DNA of 36,889 bases from Streptomyces dysideae. Lineage in GTDB: Bacteria; Actinomycetota; Actinomycetes; Streptomycetales; Streptomycetaceae. Below the pieces are notes generated by a model. That model saw nothing but the letters and a program-made list of their open reading frames with translations. It searched no databases and had not been told where the DNA came from. The position numbers were made by a program, and so were the translations under genes. Each line of letters opens with the position of its first letter. Within the stretch, counting starts at the first letter, position 1. Of the stretch, positions 16,040 to 24,478 are shown piece by piece. Location: positions 204,466-241,354 of the forward strand of contig NZ_KQ949085.1 of NCBI RefSeq assembly GCF_001514305.1, in the 5' to 3' direction.

Positions 16040-17383
16040 CTAAAGGGCGTTGTCGTGCGCGGCGGTCAGTAGTGACTCCCAGTCGGGGAGCTTCACCACG
16101 CCTCGGCCCAGCGACGCCCCGAGGTGTGCCTCCGCCCGCTCGATGGCGCACCAGCCCGTCCACTCGACCGGCTCGACACCCTCGGCCCGAAGCTCGGCGA
16201 GCGGTTCCCCGGGTACGTCCTTTCGTACGAGCACGGAGGCGTCCTCGAGCAGTGATGTCACCGTTTCCTTGGCGCAGGGGCGGTTGGTGCCGATGACGCC
16301 TGTGGGGCCCCGCTTGATCCAGCCGGCCACGTACTCGCCCGGCGTGATGACGCCCTCGCGCAGTACGCGGCCGGCGAGATGGGGCACGGTGCCGGTCGTC
16401 GCGTCGAACGGCAGGCCCTCCAGGGGTACGCCGCGATAGCCCACCGAGCGCAGCACCAACTGCGCCTCGATGTCCTCGTATTGGCCGGTGCCCGTCACCC
16501 CGCCGTGTTCATCGGGTGCCGTCCGCTCGAAGCGCACCGCGCCCACGTGCCCTTCGTCGGCGAGCAGTTCGACGGGGCGCAGGAAGAAGCGCAGCCGGAT
16601 GTGGTGGCGGGCGTCCCGGGGCGGGGTCTCGGCCCAGCCGCGCACTACGTCCACGTTGCGGCGCTGCGGTGCGGGCAGCCCGGCGGGATCGAGGTACGCC
16701 GGGTCCATCGTCGACTCCGCCGGATCCACCGTCACCTCGGTGTCCGGCAGCGTGTCCAGCTCGCGCAGCTCCTTCGTGGTGAACCGGGCCTGTGAGGGGC
16801 CGCGCCGGCCCACCATGCTGATGTCGCTCACCCGGCTCGCGCCCAGCGCGGTGAGCGCCGCCTGCGGCATGTCGGTGGAGCTCAGTTCCGCCGTGCCCCG
16901 CGCCAGCATTCGCGTCACGTCCACCGCGACGTTCCCGACGCCGATGACCACCGCCGAGCGCGCCCCCCGCACGAAACCGTCGTCGAGGGCATCCGGATGC
17001 GCGCTGTACCAGGACACGAACTCGGTCGCCGACCAGCTGCCCGGCAGATCCTCGCCGGGGATACCCAGCCGCCGGTCGGTGGCGGCGCCCACGCAGTACA
17101 CCACCGCGTGGTACAGCTCCCGCAGCCGGGCCGTCGGTACCCCGCCCGGGCCTACCTGGACGCCGCCGAGGAACCGCACCCGCTCGTGCTCCAGCACCGT
17201 CCGCAGATTGTTCTGGAGGGACTTGATCTTCTCGTGGTCCGGCGCCACCCCGTACCGCACCAGGCCGTACGGGCACGGCAGGCGGTCCAGGACGTCGACG
17301 AGCGTCCCGGAGTCCTGCTGGACGAGGCTCTGGGCGGTGTAGCACCCGCTAGGCCCGGAGCCGACGACGGCGACATGCAGCAC
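16040..17383 (-). CDS. FprA-like ferredoxin/adrenodoxin-type NADP+ reductase
   Basis: 447 residues, the usual FprA length. An N-terminal FAD Rossmann motif (VAVVGSGPSGCYTA, residues 3-16) is followed by DRLPCPYGLVRYGVAPDHEKIK, a hallmark of adrenodoxin-reductase-like enzymes (quoted in part as PYGLVRYGVAPDH), then an NADP Rossmann motif VIGVGNVAVDVTRML and a C-terminal GWIKRGPTGVIGTNR. Role: electron transfer between NADPH and ferredoxin, for example to feed cytochromes P450. GTG at 17383 is supported by AAGGAG eight bases upstream. No ferredoxin or P450 gene is adjacent. Confidence 0.92.
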   Translation of the reverse strand: MLHVAVVGSGPSGCYTAQSLVQQDSGTLVDVLDRLPCPYGLVRYGVAPDHEKIKSLQNNLRTVLEHERVRFLGGVQVGPGGVPTARLRELYHAVVYCVGAATDRRLGIPGEDLPGSWSATEFVSWYSAHPDALDDGFVRGARSAVVIGVGNVAVDVTRMLARGTAELSSTDMPQAALTALGASRVSDISMVGRRGPSQARFTTKELRELDTLPDTEVTVDPAESTMDPAYLDPAGLPAPQRRNVDVVRGWAETPPRDARHHIRLRFFLRPVELLADEGHVGAVRFERTAPDEHGGVTGTGQYEDIEAQLVLRSVGYRGVPLEGLPFDATTGTVPHLAGRVLREGVITPGEYVAGWIKRGPTGVIGTNRPCAKETVTSLLEDASVLVRKDVPGEPLAELRAEGVEPVEWTGWCAIERAEAHLGASLGRGVVKLPDWESLLTAAHDNAL

Positions 17384-17486
17384 GGCGGAACTCCTTACCC
17401 GAGAGATCCCTGGGGATTCAGGGGAGATCGCTGATGCCTCCAGCATCGCACCGCCGGTGCTCCGCTGACAGGGTGCAGGCGGAGCG

Positions 17487-17498
17487 CACGCATGCGTG
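17487..17498. promoter_or_regulatory. 12-bp palindrome between the FprA-like and DUF6214 genes
   Basis: CACGCATGCGTG is a perfect palindrome in the 156-bp divergent region, 42 bases before the DUF6214 start. A shorter stem (GATGC-CTCCA-GCATC) lies near 17432-17446. No function is assigned. Confidence 0.3.
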
Positions 17499-17539
17499 TC
17501 CGTTCTCATCGGGTGTGATCATGCGGTTACGTTGCGTGT

Positions 17540-18058
17540 GTGCTGGAAGCATCCTTTCTTAATCTTTCTGATCGTTGTCCGATGGACGGCAGTGTGTCCG
17601 TGTGGCCCGCGTGGGAAGTGCGGGAGGGCGAGGGCGCGACCTCTTGGTTCCATGTCCGGCTGGCGTTCACGGACGGTGCCCGGGTCGACGCGCTCGCCGT
17701 GGCGGCGGACGGCTGTGTCTCCATCGAGGACGTCAGGGCGCAGCCCGCGCTGTCCCTCGACGATCTGGCGGTGCTCGCCGACTGGATCGAGGAGCCGCTG
17801 TCCGAGGCGTGCGGGCCGGAGTCCGGGCCGTACGGCGCGGAGGAGGCCGTCGGTTCGCGGCGCGCCCGGCCGGCGTGGCCGCGCGGCATCGAGGGGCGGT
17901 GGCTCGTCGCCCAGGAGTACCGCGAGGCCCAGGAGGAGGGCGTCGACCCCGTTCTCGCGGTGATGTGCGCGACGGGGCACAGCCGTCGCAGGTCGCTCCG
18001 GCTGATCGCGCAGGCGCGGGACGCGGGATTTCTGACGCCACGTCATGCCCGGCTCTGA
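17540..18058 (+). CDS. DUF6214 family protein
   Basis: 172 residues from the GTG at 17540; the ATG at 17582 (MDGSVSVWPAWEV) is an alternative. Neither has a clear Shine-Dalgarno site. Conserved-looking parts are WPAWEVREGEG, TSWFHVRLAF, SLDDLAVLADWIE and the C-terminal TGHSRRRSLRLIAQARDAGFL, which I recognise from Streptomyces DUF6214 proteins. The C-terminal helix pair, rich in Arg, may bind nucleic acid, but no function is known to me. It is soluble, with no signal or membrane segment. It converges on the DUF305 gene with a 33-base gap. Confidence 0.75.
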   Translation: MLEASFLNLSDRCPMDGSVSVWPAWEVREGEGATSWFHVRLAFTDGARVDALAVAADGCVSIEDVRAQPALSLDDLAVLADWIEEPLSEACGPESGPYGAEEAVGSRRARPAWPRGIEGRWLVAQEYREAQEEGVDPVLAVMCATGHSRRRSLRLIAQARDAGFLTPRHARL

Positions 18059-18091
18059 ACAAGGCCGTTACGAGCAAGGTCGTGACGACGC

Positions 18092-18775
18092 CTACGTCAT
18101 GTCGCGCATCCGGGAGATCTCGCTCGTCTGCTGGGCGACCACGTCGTCGGCCATCTCCTCGACCTGGATGTTGTTGCCCTGCGCCTTCACGTCCGTGGCC
18201 ATGGTGATCGCCCCTTCGTGATGGGTGATCATCAGGGAGAGGAAGAGCAGGTCGAACGCCTTCCCCTGCGCTTCGCGCAGCTTGTCGAGCTGTGCCTCGG
18301 CCGCCATCCCGGGCATCGTGGTGTGCTCGTGTCCGCTGCCCTTCTCCTCTTCGCCGTGGGTCTTCAACCAGCCCTTCATCGCCGTGATTTCGGGCCCCTG
18401 AGCAGCGGCGATCCGCTCGGCGAGACGCTTCACCTGTGTCGACCCGGCGCGATCCGGGACGAGTTCGGTCATCTCCAGGGCCTGGGCGTGGTGCACGATC
18501 ATCATGCGCGCGTAGGCGACGTCCGCCGAGTTGGGGGAGTCGTCCTCGGCACGCTGCTCGGCGGCGTCCTGAGCGGACAGGGTCCGGTTGGCTTCGCCCG
18601 GCTTGCCCGGTGCGATCACCGAAGGCCCGGTCGCCGCCGCGGACTTGGGGCCGGAACCGGAGTCGCAGCCCCCGAGCCCGAGCACCGCCAGGACGGCCAG
18701 CGAGGCCGCGGTGAAGGGCGCCCGGCGCAGGAGCGTCCTCGTTACATGTTCATTGCCCCCTGTTGATATGTGCAT
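18092..18775 (-). CDS. DUF305 lipoprotein
   Basis: 227 residues. Signal peptide with lipobox LGLGGC, so exported and lipid-anchored through Cys. Two DUF305 copies follow, each with paired His and Met: MMIVHHAQALEM with later EITAMKGWL, and LSLMITHHEGAITMA with later EISRMRDM. DUF305 is a ferritin-like four-helix fold; the cyanobacterial member CopM binds copper, so metal binding in the cell envelope is plausible. A His/Met-rich loop (GHEHTTMPGM) separates the copies. The ATG at 18775 is used as no better start is visible. It is divergent from the LVIVD gene, with 63 bases between start codons; in my experience these two families often occur together in actinomycetes. Confidence 0.88.
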   Translation of the reverse strand: MHISTGGNEHVTRTLLRRAPFTAASLAVLAVLGLGGCDSGSGPKSAAATGPSVIAPGKPGEANRTLSAQDAAEQRAEDDSPNSADVAYARMMIVHHAQALEMTELVPDRAGSTQVKRLAERIAAAQGPEITAMKGWLKTHGEEEKGSGHEHTTMPGMAAEAQLDKLREAQGKAFDLLFLSLMITHHEGAITMATDVKAQGNNIQVEEMADDVVAQQTSEISRMRDMT

Positions 18776-18804
18776 GCCGACGACGATACTCGGGCGTGCG
18801 TGCA

Positions 18805-18822
18805 CCGTTCCAGAGCGAACGG
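18805..18822. promoter_or_regulatory. Inverted repeat between DUF305 and LVIVD genes
   Basis: CCGTTC (18805-18810) and GAACGG (18817-18822) flank CAGAGC in the 63-base divergent region. It could be an operator shared by both genes, or a hairpin in the LVIVD leader just before its ribosome site. Confidence 0.4.
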
Positions 18823-18838
18823 CACAAGGGAGGAAGCA

Positions 18839-20356
18839 GTGATCCTGTTGAAGAATCCCCGGACCAGACGCAGACGGCTGGGAGTTGCGGCGGCCGCCGC
18901 CGGACTCGTGGCCGCGCTCTTCACGGCCCAGCCGGCCATCGCGACCCCCGACCCCGGGGACGCGCCGGCCGCGCAGAAGGAGGTCTCCGAGAAGACTCAG
19001 GCCGAGGTGCGCGAAGCCGTGGCGGACGGTGAGATACCCGGCCAGGACGAGATCGTCCACTCCGCCAACATCCAGCACCTCACCAACATCCCCAAGGACT
19101 TACTTCCCGGCACCAATTCCGACCTCGCCTTCCAGGGCAAGTACGCCTACGCCGGCAACTACGACGGCTTCCGCATCTTCGACATCAGCAACCCGAAGGC
19201 CCCGAAGACGGTCGCCCAGGTCCTCTGCCCCGGCTCGCAGAACGACATCTCCGTCTCCGGCAACCTGCTGTTCCTGTCCACCGACTCCTCGCGCAGCGAC
19301 AGCAGTTGCAACAGCACCACGCAGCCCGCGACCGAGAAGTCGTCGTGGGAGGGCATGAAGGTCTTCGACATCAGCGACAAGACGAACCCGAAGTACGTCG
19401 CCGCCGTCGAGACCGCCTGCGGCTCGCACACCCACACGCTGGTGCCCGAGCGCAGGAACGTCTACATCTACGTCTCCTCGTACTCGCCCAACGCGACCTA
19501 CCCGGACTGCCGGCCGCCGCACGACGGCATCTCCGTCATCAAGGTGCCGCGCAGTGCCCCGGAGAAGGCGGCCGTGGTGGGCTTCCCCGTCCTGTTCCCC
19601 GGTGAGGGGCCGGACGGCGGCGGCAACCCGGGCTCGCCCACCAACCCCGGCGTGTCCAGGACCACCGGCTGCCACGACATCACGGTGCTGCCCTCGAAGG
19701 ACCTGGCCGCGGGCGCCTGCATGGGCGACGGCATCCTGTTCTCCATCGCGGACCCCGAGCACCCGAAGGTCATCGACCAGGTCCAGGACAACGTCAACTT
19801 CGCGTTCTGGCACTCGGCGACCTTCAACCAGAAGGCCAACAAGGTCGTGTTCACCGACGAGTTGGGCGGCGGCGGCGCGGCCACCTGCAACGCGGAGATC
19901 GGCCCGAACCGCGGTGCCGACGGCATCTACGACATTGTCGGCAAGGGCGACAGCCGCAAGCTCGTCTTCCGCAGCTACTACAAGATCCCCCGCCACCAGG
20001 CGGCCACCGAGAACTGCGTGGCCCACAACGGCTCGATCATCCCGGTCAAGGGCAAGGACCTCATGGTCCAGGCCTGGTACCAGGGCGGCGTCTCCGTCTG
20101 GGACTTCACCGACTCGGCGCGACCGAAGGAGATCGCCTACTTCGAGCGCGGCCCGCTGACCACCGACGCGATCCGGACCGGCGGCTCCTGGTCGGCGTAC
20201 TACTACAACGGCTACATCTACTCGAACGACATGGCCAAGGGCTTCGATGTCCTGAAGATAAACGACCGGCGCACGGACCCGGCACGATGGGTCCGCCTGA
20301 GTGAGCTCAACGTCCAGACGCAGCCGGACTACTTCGGCTGGCCGTCCGGGCGGTAG
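18839..20356 (+). CDS. Secreted LVIVD-repeat beta-propeller protein
   Basis: 505 residues. Signal peptide RTRRRRLGVAAAAAGLVAAL ending near AIA-TPD. The rest is repeated blades with the pattern 'G.y.y.....gfriFDiSnP..PK.v' (GFRIFDISNPKAPKTV, GMKVFDISDKTNPKYV, GILFSIADPEHPKVI, VSVWDFTDSARPKEI), the LVIVD repeat of beta-propellers. Function is unknown; a surface or extracellular binding role is inferred. The GTG at 18839 has GGGAGGAAG directly upstream. Codon 88 is TTA (19100-19102), so translation should need bldA tRNA and be tied to development. The 3' end overlaps the convergent TetR gene by 28 bases. Confidence 0.85.
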   Translation: MILLKNPRTRRRRLGVAAAAAGLVAALFTAQPAIATPDPGDAPAAQKEVSEKTQAEVREAVADGEIPGQDEIVHSANIQHLTNIPKDLLPGTNSDLAFQGKYAYAGNYDGFRIFDISNPKAPKTVAQVLCPGSQNDISVSGNLLFLSTDSSRSDSSCNSTTQPATEKSSWEGMKVFDISDKTNPKYVAAVETACGSHTHTLVPERRNVYIYVSSYSPNATYPDCRPPHDGISVIKVPRSAPEKAAVVGFPVLFPGEGPDGGGNPGSPTNPGVSRTTGCHDITVLPSKDLAAGACMGDGILFSIADPEHPKVIDQVQDNVNFAFWHSATFNQKANKVVFTDELGGGGAATCNAEIGPNRGADGIYDIVGKGDSRKLVFRSYYKIPRHQAATENCVAHNGSIIPVKGKDLMVQAWYQGGVSVWDFTDSARPKEIAYFERGPLTTDAIRTGGSWSAYYYNGYIYSNDMAKGFDVLKINDRRTDPARWVRLSELNVQTQPDYFGWPSGR

Positions 20357-21006
20357 CCGGTCGCGAAGAACCGCGACAGATCGGTGTCGCACGTCCCGCC
20401 GGAGCCGGTGTCGGCGTCCGGCGGGACCCCGAGCTCCCAGTCCAGCCGGTAGCGCTTGAACAGTTCGGCCCGCAGCACCGGCAGGGGCATCGGAACGCCG
20501 GGCACCAGCGCCGCGTAGACCGAGCCCATGAGCAGGGCGCGCAGCATCGGGTAGTCGGCGTCGACGTCCCGGGAGCCGTGGCGGACGCAGGTGTCCCGCA
20601 GCAGCTCGGCCAGCCGCCGCTGCTCCGGGCACGGCACCAGGCCCTCGCCCTGCAGGATCCCGGCCATGTGCTGCCGCATCAGCACGGGCCGGTCGCGGGC
20701 GAGCCCCAGGACCGCGTCGATGGCCCGGGCCATCCGCTCCCGGCCGTCCTCGGTGCGGGGCTCCCGCTCCAGGGCCTCCTCCAGCGTGCGGTGCATCAGC
20801 CGGTGCACGGCGGACTGCACGAGCTGGCGTTTGCCGGGAAAGTAGTACGACACCAGGCCGCGCGCCGAGCCGGCCCGGTCCGCGATGTCCCCGAGCGTCG
20901 TCGCCTCGTAGCCGTGCTCGTCGACCAACTCGAGCGCCGCCTGCAGAAGCCGTTCCCGGGAACGCCGTCGCAACTCTTCATTGACCGAGGCGCTGCGCGG
21001 GGACAT
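20329..21006 (-). CDS. TetR-family regulator
   Basis: 225 residues. The N-terminal helix-turn-helix is clear: RERLLQAALELVDEHGYEATTLGDIADRAGSARGLVSYYF in outline, with TTLGDIA and the recognition helix GSARGLVSYYF. The C-terminal ligand domain is of TetR_C type with no further match. ATG at 21006 has GGAG about seven bases upstream. A good dyad lies 15 bases before the start, implying autoregulation. The targets are not evident; the same-strand HAD gene is 150 bases upstream and the convergent LVIVD gene overlaps its end. Confidence 0.88.
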   Translation of the reverse strand: MSPRSASVNEELRRRSRERLLQAALELVDEHGYEATTLGDIADRAGSARGLVSYYFPGKRQLVQSAVHRLMHRTLEEALEREPRTEDGRERMARAIDAVLGLARDRPVLMRQHMAGILQGEGLVPCPEQRRLAELLRDTCVRHGSRDVDADYPMLRALLMGSVYAALVPGVPMPLPVLRAELFKRYRLDWELGVPPDADTGSGGTCDTDLSRFFATGYRPDGQPK

Positions 21007-21020
21007 GCTGTAACTCCTGC

Positions 21021-21041
21021 GTTGACTGGCTATCAGCCAAC
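21021..21041. promoter_or_regulatory. TetR-type operator dyad
   Basis: GTTGaCTG (21021-21028) and CAGcCAAC (21034-21041) form a 21-bp inverted repeat in which 7 of 8 positions per arm match around a 5-base centre. On the minus strand TATAGT (21045-21040) can be a -10 box, so the dyad overlaps the promoter start. Probably bound by the TetR protein it precedes. Confidence 0.55.
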
Positions 21042-21156
21042 TATACTCAGCGCGTTCGACCAGGCTTCTGAAAGGCCTGGTCAGGGCTGCCGTCTGCCTC
21101 GGGCGACGCGGGGGATCGTCCGAGGCGGGCGAGCATTCTCAGAGGGTGGTCCGGGG

Positions 21157-21867
21157 CTACCGCTTCGCCCGCGCGGCCGGGTCCACCAGCTCCAGCACCG
21201 GCCGCAGCCCGTCCGGCCGCTGCGCTGCCGGCAGATGGTCCACGAAGTGCACCGCGCATCCCAGGGCCGCCGCGCCGCCGTCCGCCCGCCGGTCGTCGCC
21301 GACCATCAGGACGTCGTCCGGTTCGGCGCCGAGTGCCGTGCAGGCGGTCGCGAACAGGCGGGGGTCGGGCTTCTGGATGCCGTGCTCGTACGACAGCACG
21401 TAGGAGTCGATGTACGGGTCGAGCCCGTGTGCCCGGAACACCGGGCGCAGGTCCCAGCCGATGTTGCTGACCACGCCGACGCCGATCCCGCACTCGCGCA
21501 GGGTGCGGAGCACCTCCGGGGCGTCGGGATACGGCTCCCACGCGGCCGGTGTCATATGGCGGTCGTAGAGCAGGTCGTGCAATGCCGGGTCGGGCAGCGG
21601 CACGTGCCGGGAGAGCCCGGTGTACGCGGCCCGATGCAGCTCCGCGCTCTTGTCCCGTACTCCCCATGCTCCGGCGACGTCCTCGGGCACCCGCGCCGGC
21701 GCCGCCCCGCCGGGCAGGGCTCCCACTCTCTCCAGCGCCTCCGCCGCCTCTCCCAGCTCGGCCTCGGGCAGCGGGATTCCGGCTTCCCGGAGGGTCTCCC
21801 GCAGCCAGGACTCGGCGGACTCGATACGGAAGAGCGTGCCGGAGAAGTCGAACAGGACAGCAGTCAT
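21157..21867 (-). CDS. HAD-superfamily hydrolase
   Basis: 236 residues with a helical cap between motifs I and II (type C1). Motif I is LFDFSGTLF (Asp7), motif II VVSNIGWD, motif III the Lys in QKPDPRLF, motif IV VGDDRRAD. The residue two after the nucleophile, usually Asp in phosphatases of this family, is Ser (Ser9), as in a minority of HAD enzymes, so phosphatase activity may be weak or the reaction different. Substrate unknown. ATG at 21867. It lies on the minus strand 51 bases after the PAP2 gene and may share its transcript. Confidence 0.85.
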   Translation of the reverse strand: MTAVLFDFSGTLFRIESAESWLRETLREAGIPLPEAELGEAAEALERVGALPGGAAPARVPEDVAGAWGVRDKSAELHRAAYTGLSRHVPLPDPALHDLLYDRHMTPAAWEPYPDAPEVLRTLRECGIGVGVVSNIGWDLRPVFRAHGLDPYIDSYVLSYEHGIQKPDPRLFATACTALGAEPDDVLMVGDDRRADGGAAALGCAVHFVDHLPAAQRPDGLRPVLELVDPAARAKR

Positions 21868-21918
21868 GGGTGGATCTTATGTCCCGGGCGGGGCAGCAGC
21901 CGGTGGACGACCGGTTCG

Positions 21919-22596
21919 TCACTCCCGTACCCGCCACCGCCCGGACACCGTCACCGCCAGTGCCACCAGCGTCGCGCCCAGGAGCCAGCCGCCGACCACG
22001 TCCGAGAGCCAGTGGACGCCCAGCCAGACGCGGGTCATGCCCACGCCGATCACGGAGACGGCGGCAACCAGCACCGCCGTACGCCACAGTGCGCGGCCCA
22101 CGCCGTAGTGGTGCAGCAGCCGCAGGAGCAGGCCGCAGACGACCGTGGCCGTCATGGCGTGGCCGGACGGGAATGCCGCGTAGTGGGCGGAGTCGACGGG
22201 GTCGGGCCAGACGGGGCGGGGGCGGTTCACCGCTGCCTTGAGGCCCTGCTGGAGGAGGGTGCCCACGGTGGTGGCGACCGCCAGCCACACTGCCGGCCGG
22301 CGCGCCGAGCGGCGCCACCACAGCCAGATCACCACCGCCGCGCACAGGATGCGCATCGTCCACGGGTCCCAGACCCAGTCCGTGAGGATACGGAACGCCT
22401 GCGTGACCCCGGACGCGTCGACCGCCCAGCGGTGCGTGGTGTCGGCGACGTCGCCGTCGAGCTCGATCAGCGGGTGCCATCTGACCGTGACCAGGGCGAG
22501 CAGCAGCACCGAGCACAGCCCCAGGACTCCGGTGGCACGGTGCGCGGTGCGACGGTCGGACGGTCGGGGTGGGGCGTCGACGGTCTGGGTGTGCAT
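21919..22596 (-). CDS. PAP2-family membrane phosphatase
   Basis: 225 residues, about six membrane helices. The three phosphatase motifs are present: KAAVNRPRP, PSGH, and TRVWLGVHWLSD with the catalytic His and Asp. Enzymes of this type remove phosphate from lipids such as phosphatidate or undecaprenyl pyrophosphate, with the active site outside the membrane. The exact substrate cannot be read from sequence. Start ATG at 22596. Confidence 0.9.
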   Translation of the reverse strand: MHTQTVDAPPRPSDRRTAHRATGVLGLCSVLLLALVTVRWHPLIELDGDVADTTHRWAVDASGVTQAFRILTDWVWDPWTMRILCAAVVIWLWWRRSARRPAVWLAVATTVGTLLQQGLKAAVNRPRPVWPDPVDSAHYAAFPSGHAMTATVVCGLLLRLLHHYGVGRALWRTAVLVAAVSVIGVGMTRVWLGVHWLSDVVGGWLLGATLVALAVTVSGRWRVRE

Positions 22597-22663
22597 AGTG
22601 CGATCCTCGCCGACCAGTGGGGCGAGAGGCCAATCCCGGGACGGGACGCCGACCGAGTACCCG

Positions 22664-23599
22664 CTATCCCAGGGCCCGCAGCCCCGGTACGAACGCGACC
22701 AGTACCGGCACGACCGGAACCAGGGCGGCCGCCGCCGTCAGCCGCAGCCGACGGGCCGCCGTGAGCCGGTCCGGGGGCGTGAGCAGCCGGTGCACCCGGT
22801 CCGGCACCTGCGCCTGCGGGGTCGGGCAGGGGCCGAACACGCCCCGGTCCTCGTTGAGTTCGACCAGCGCGAGCGCGGTCGTGAGCCGGCCGAAGCGGCG
22901 GGACGCCATGTCGTCGGCGGCGAGTTCGACCAGCCGGTGCATCTCGTCGCGGAACGCGGCGAACACCGGCACCTGCGGAAACCCGTGGGCCAGCGCGGCC
23001 GAACAGTTCAGCAGCCAGTCGTGCCGCGCCCGGGCGTGCCCCCGCTCGTGCGCGAGTACGGCATCCAGCTGCCGCCCCTTGAGACGGCGCAGCGCGGCCG
23101 TGGTGATGACCAGCCGGGGCGCCGGACCGGTCAGCCACCAGGCGTCGGGCCGCTCGCCCTCCAGGATCACCAGCCGCTCACTGCCGGGCTGCTCACCGGG
23201 CAACTGCGGGGCGTGGACGAGGAGTTCGGCCCGCCGCAGCCGACGCCGGGTCCGCGCCCGCGCGACCTCCCGGACCAGCATCGCGGCACTCCACAGCCCG
23301 CCGCACGCGAGCGCCACCGCGGTCGACGCAGCCCACGGACCACCGACCCCGAGCGCGTACGCCTCCACCACGGCACTCGGTGCCGGGGCGAACACATGGC
23401 CGCGCACCGCCTGCCAGGCGGCCGCCGCGCTGAGCGTCATCGACAGTGCGGCGCACAGCAGGACGGCCGTGATCACGCACTGCCACATCCACAGGGCGAC
23501 CACCGGTTCACGGTCCGGCCAGTCGGTCCGGGCGAGCAGCCGGGGAGCGACGACGGCGGTCAGCGCGCCGAGCAGCATCAGTGCCGCGGGGACCATCAT
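22664..23599 (-). CDS. M56-family membrane metallopeptidase
   Basis: 311 residues from ATG 23599 (GTG 23608 and ATG 23596 are alternatives). Two or more N-terminal membrane helices, then a cytoplasmic zinc peptidase with HERGH (the HExxH motif) and downstream ELAADDMA supplying the third ligand, then a C-terminal membrane helix. This is the BlaR1/MecR1 peptidase fold, but there is no penicillin-sensing domain. The BlaI-type repressor usually cleaved by such proteins is not encoded next to it. It follows the DUF5134 gene on the same strand, a pairing I recall from other Streptomyces. Confidence 0.85.
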   Translation of the reverse strand: MMVPAALMLLGALTAVVAPRLLARTDWPDREPVVALWMWQCVITAVLLCAALSMTLSAAAAWQAVRGHVFAPAPSAVVEAYALGVGGPWAASTAVALACGGLWSAAMLVREVARARTRRRLRRAELLVHAPQLPGEQPGSERLVILEGERPDAWWLTGPAPRLVITTAALRRLKGRQLDAVLAHERGHARARHDWLLNCSAALAHGFPQVPVFAAFRDEMHRLVELAADDMASRRFGRLTTALALVELNEDRGVFGPCPTPQAQVPDRVHRLLTPPDRLTAARRLRLTAAAALVPVVPVLVAFVPGLRALG

Positions 23600-23686
23600 G
23601 GGGAGCACCCTATGAGCGCGGCACCGCTCACGGGTACGGACCGCCGCGGCAAAGTGACGCAGACCACGGTGAGGTACCGGCGGCCC

Positions 23687-24223
23687 TCAGAGCGTCAGCA
23701 GCATCGCCACCATGGCGATCCCCATCGTCAGCCGGCAGGCCCGCGCCACCTCCGGCCGGTCGCCCCAGCCGACGCTCCCGCCACCGTCGGCGACGGGCAC
23801 AAGACGCGCCCCGGACAGCAGTACGTACCCCATGAAGTACAGCAGCAGCGCCCCCGTCATCAGCGGTGTCCCGGAACCGTGCCCGTGCCCCTGACCGGGC
23901 GCGGCGGCCATCGCGACCGCCATGTAGACCATGGCCACGGCGCCCACCAGGTGATGCAGGTGGTGCGCGCTCGACCGGGCCGCCCACAGGGCGCGCAGCG
24001 CGGCCGCGCCGAACACGACCGCGTAGCCGGACAGGGCCCACGACGGCGGGGTGAACACGACGGCGGGCACGGCCATCGCCGCCATCCCGAACCCCATCAG
24101 CGCCTCGCCGCCCGCGGCCCGGCGCTGCTCCTCGACGCTGCTGCGCATCCGCAGCAGGCAGTAGGCCCCGGTCGCCGCACACAGCGCGACCAGCAGCCAG
24201 CCGGGCGAAGCCGGTCCGTGCAC
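23687..24223 (-). CDS. DUF5134 membrane protein
   Basis: 178 residues, about five hydrophobic helices. His-rich spots lie in or near the membrane (SAHHLHHLVGAV and GQGHGHGSG), with conserved Met-rich helices (MVYMAVAMA), which could bind a metal. I recognise the family as DUF5134; function unknown. GTG at 24223 is chosen over the GTG at 24229 and earlier codons because GGGGAGG lies about six bases before it. The M56 gene follows 87 bases downstream. Confidence 0.75.
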   Translation of the reverse strand: MHGPASPGWLLVALCAATGAYCLLRMRSSVEEQRRAAGGEALMGFGMAAMAVPAVVFTPPSWALSGYAVVFGAAALRALWAARSSAHHLHHLVGAVAMVYMAVAMAAAPGQGHGHGSGTPLMTGALLLYFMGYVLLSGARLVPVADGGGSVGWGDRPEVARACRLTMGIAMVAMLLTL

Positions 24224-24380
24224 GCGCACCTCCCCGCTCGACGGTGTCGGACAGTCCGTCGATGCCCCGGTCACGCGGCGCCCACGCGAGCGCAAGGGTG
24301 CAAACGGGGAGCATTCGACGGAGCACGGCAGGTGAACGGCCGTCCCGTGAACTCCGGAAGTTTCGGAGCTTGATCACCCA

Positions 24381-24410
24381 TTGACGCGGCCCGGGCACCC
24401 TTCCTACGTT
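24381..24410 (+). promoter_or_regulatory. Sigma70-type promoter for the glycosidase-like gene
   Basis: TTGACG (24381-24386) and TACGTT (24405-24410) are spaced by 18 bases, close to the consensus of vegetative HrdB promoters. Transcription would start near 24417, leaving a leader of about 60 bases. Confidence 0.55.
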
Positions 24411-24478
24411 CGTGCGGGCCGGTTCGGAGCACCGGACCGTGTACGACATGCCGGACGCCGGACGAAAGAGTGGATGCC

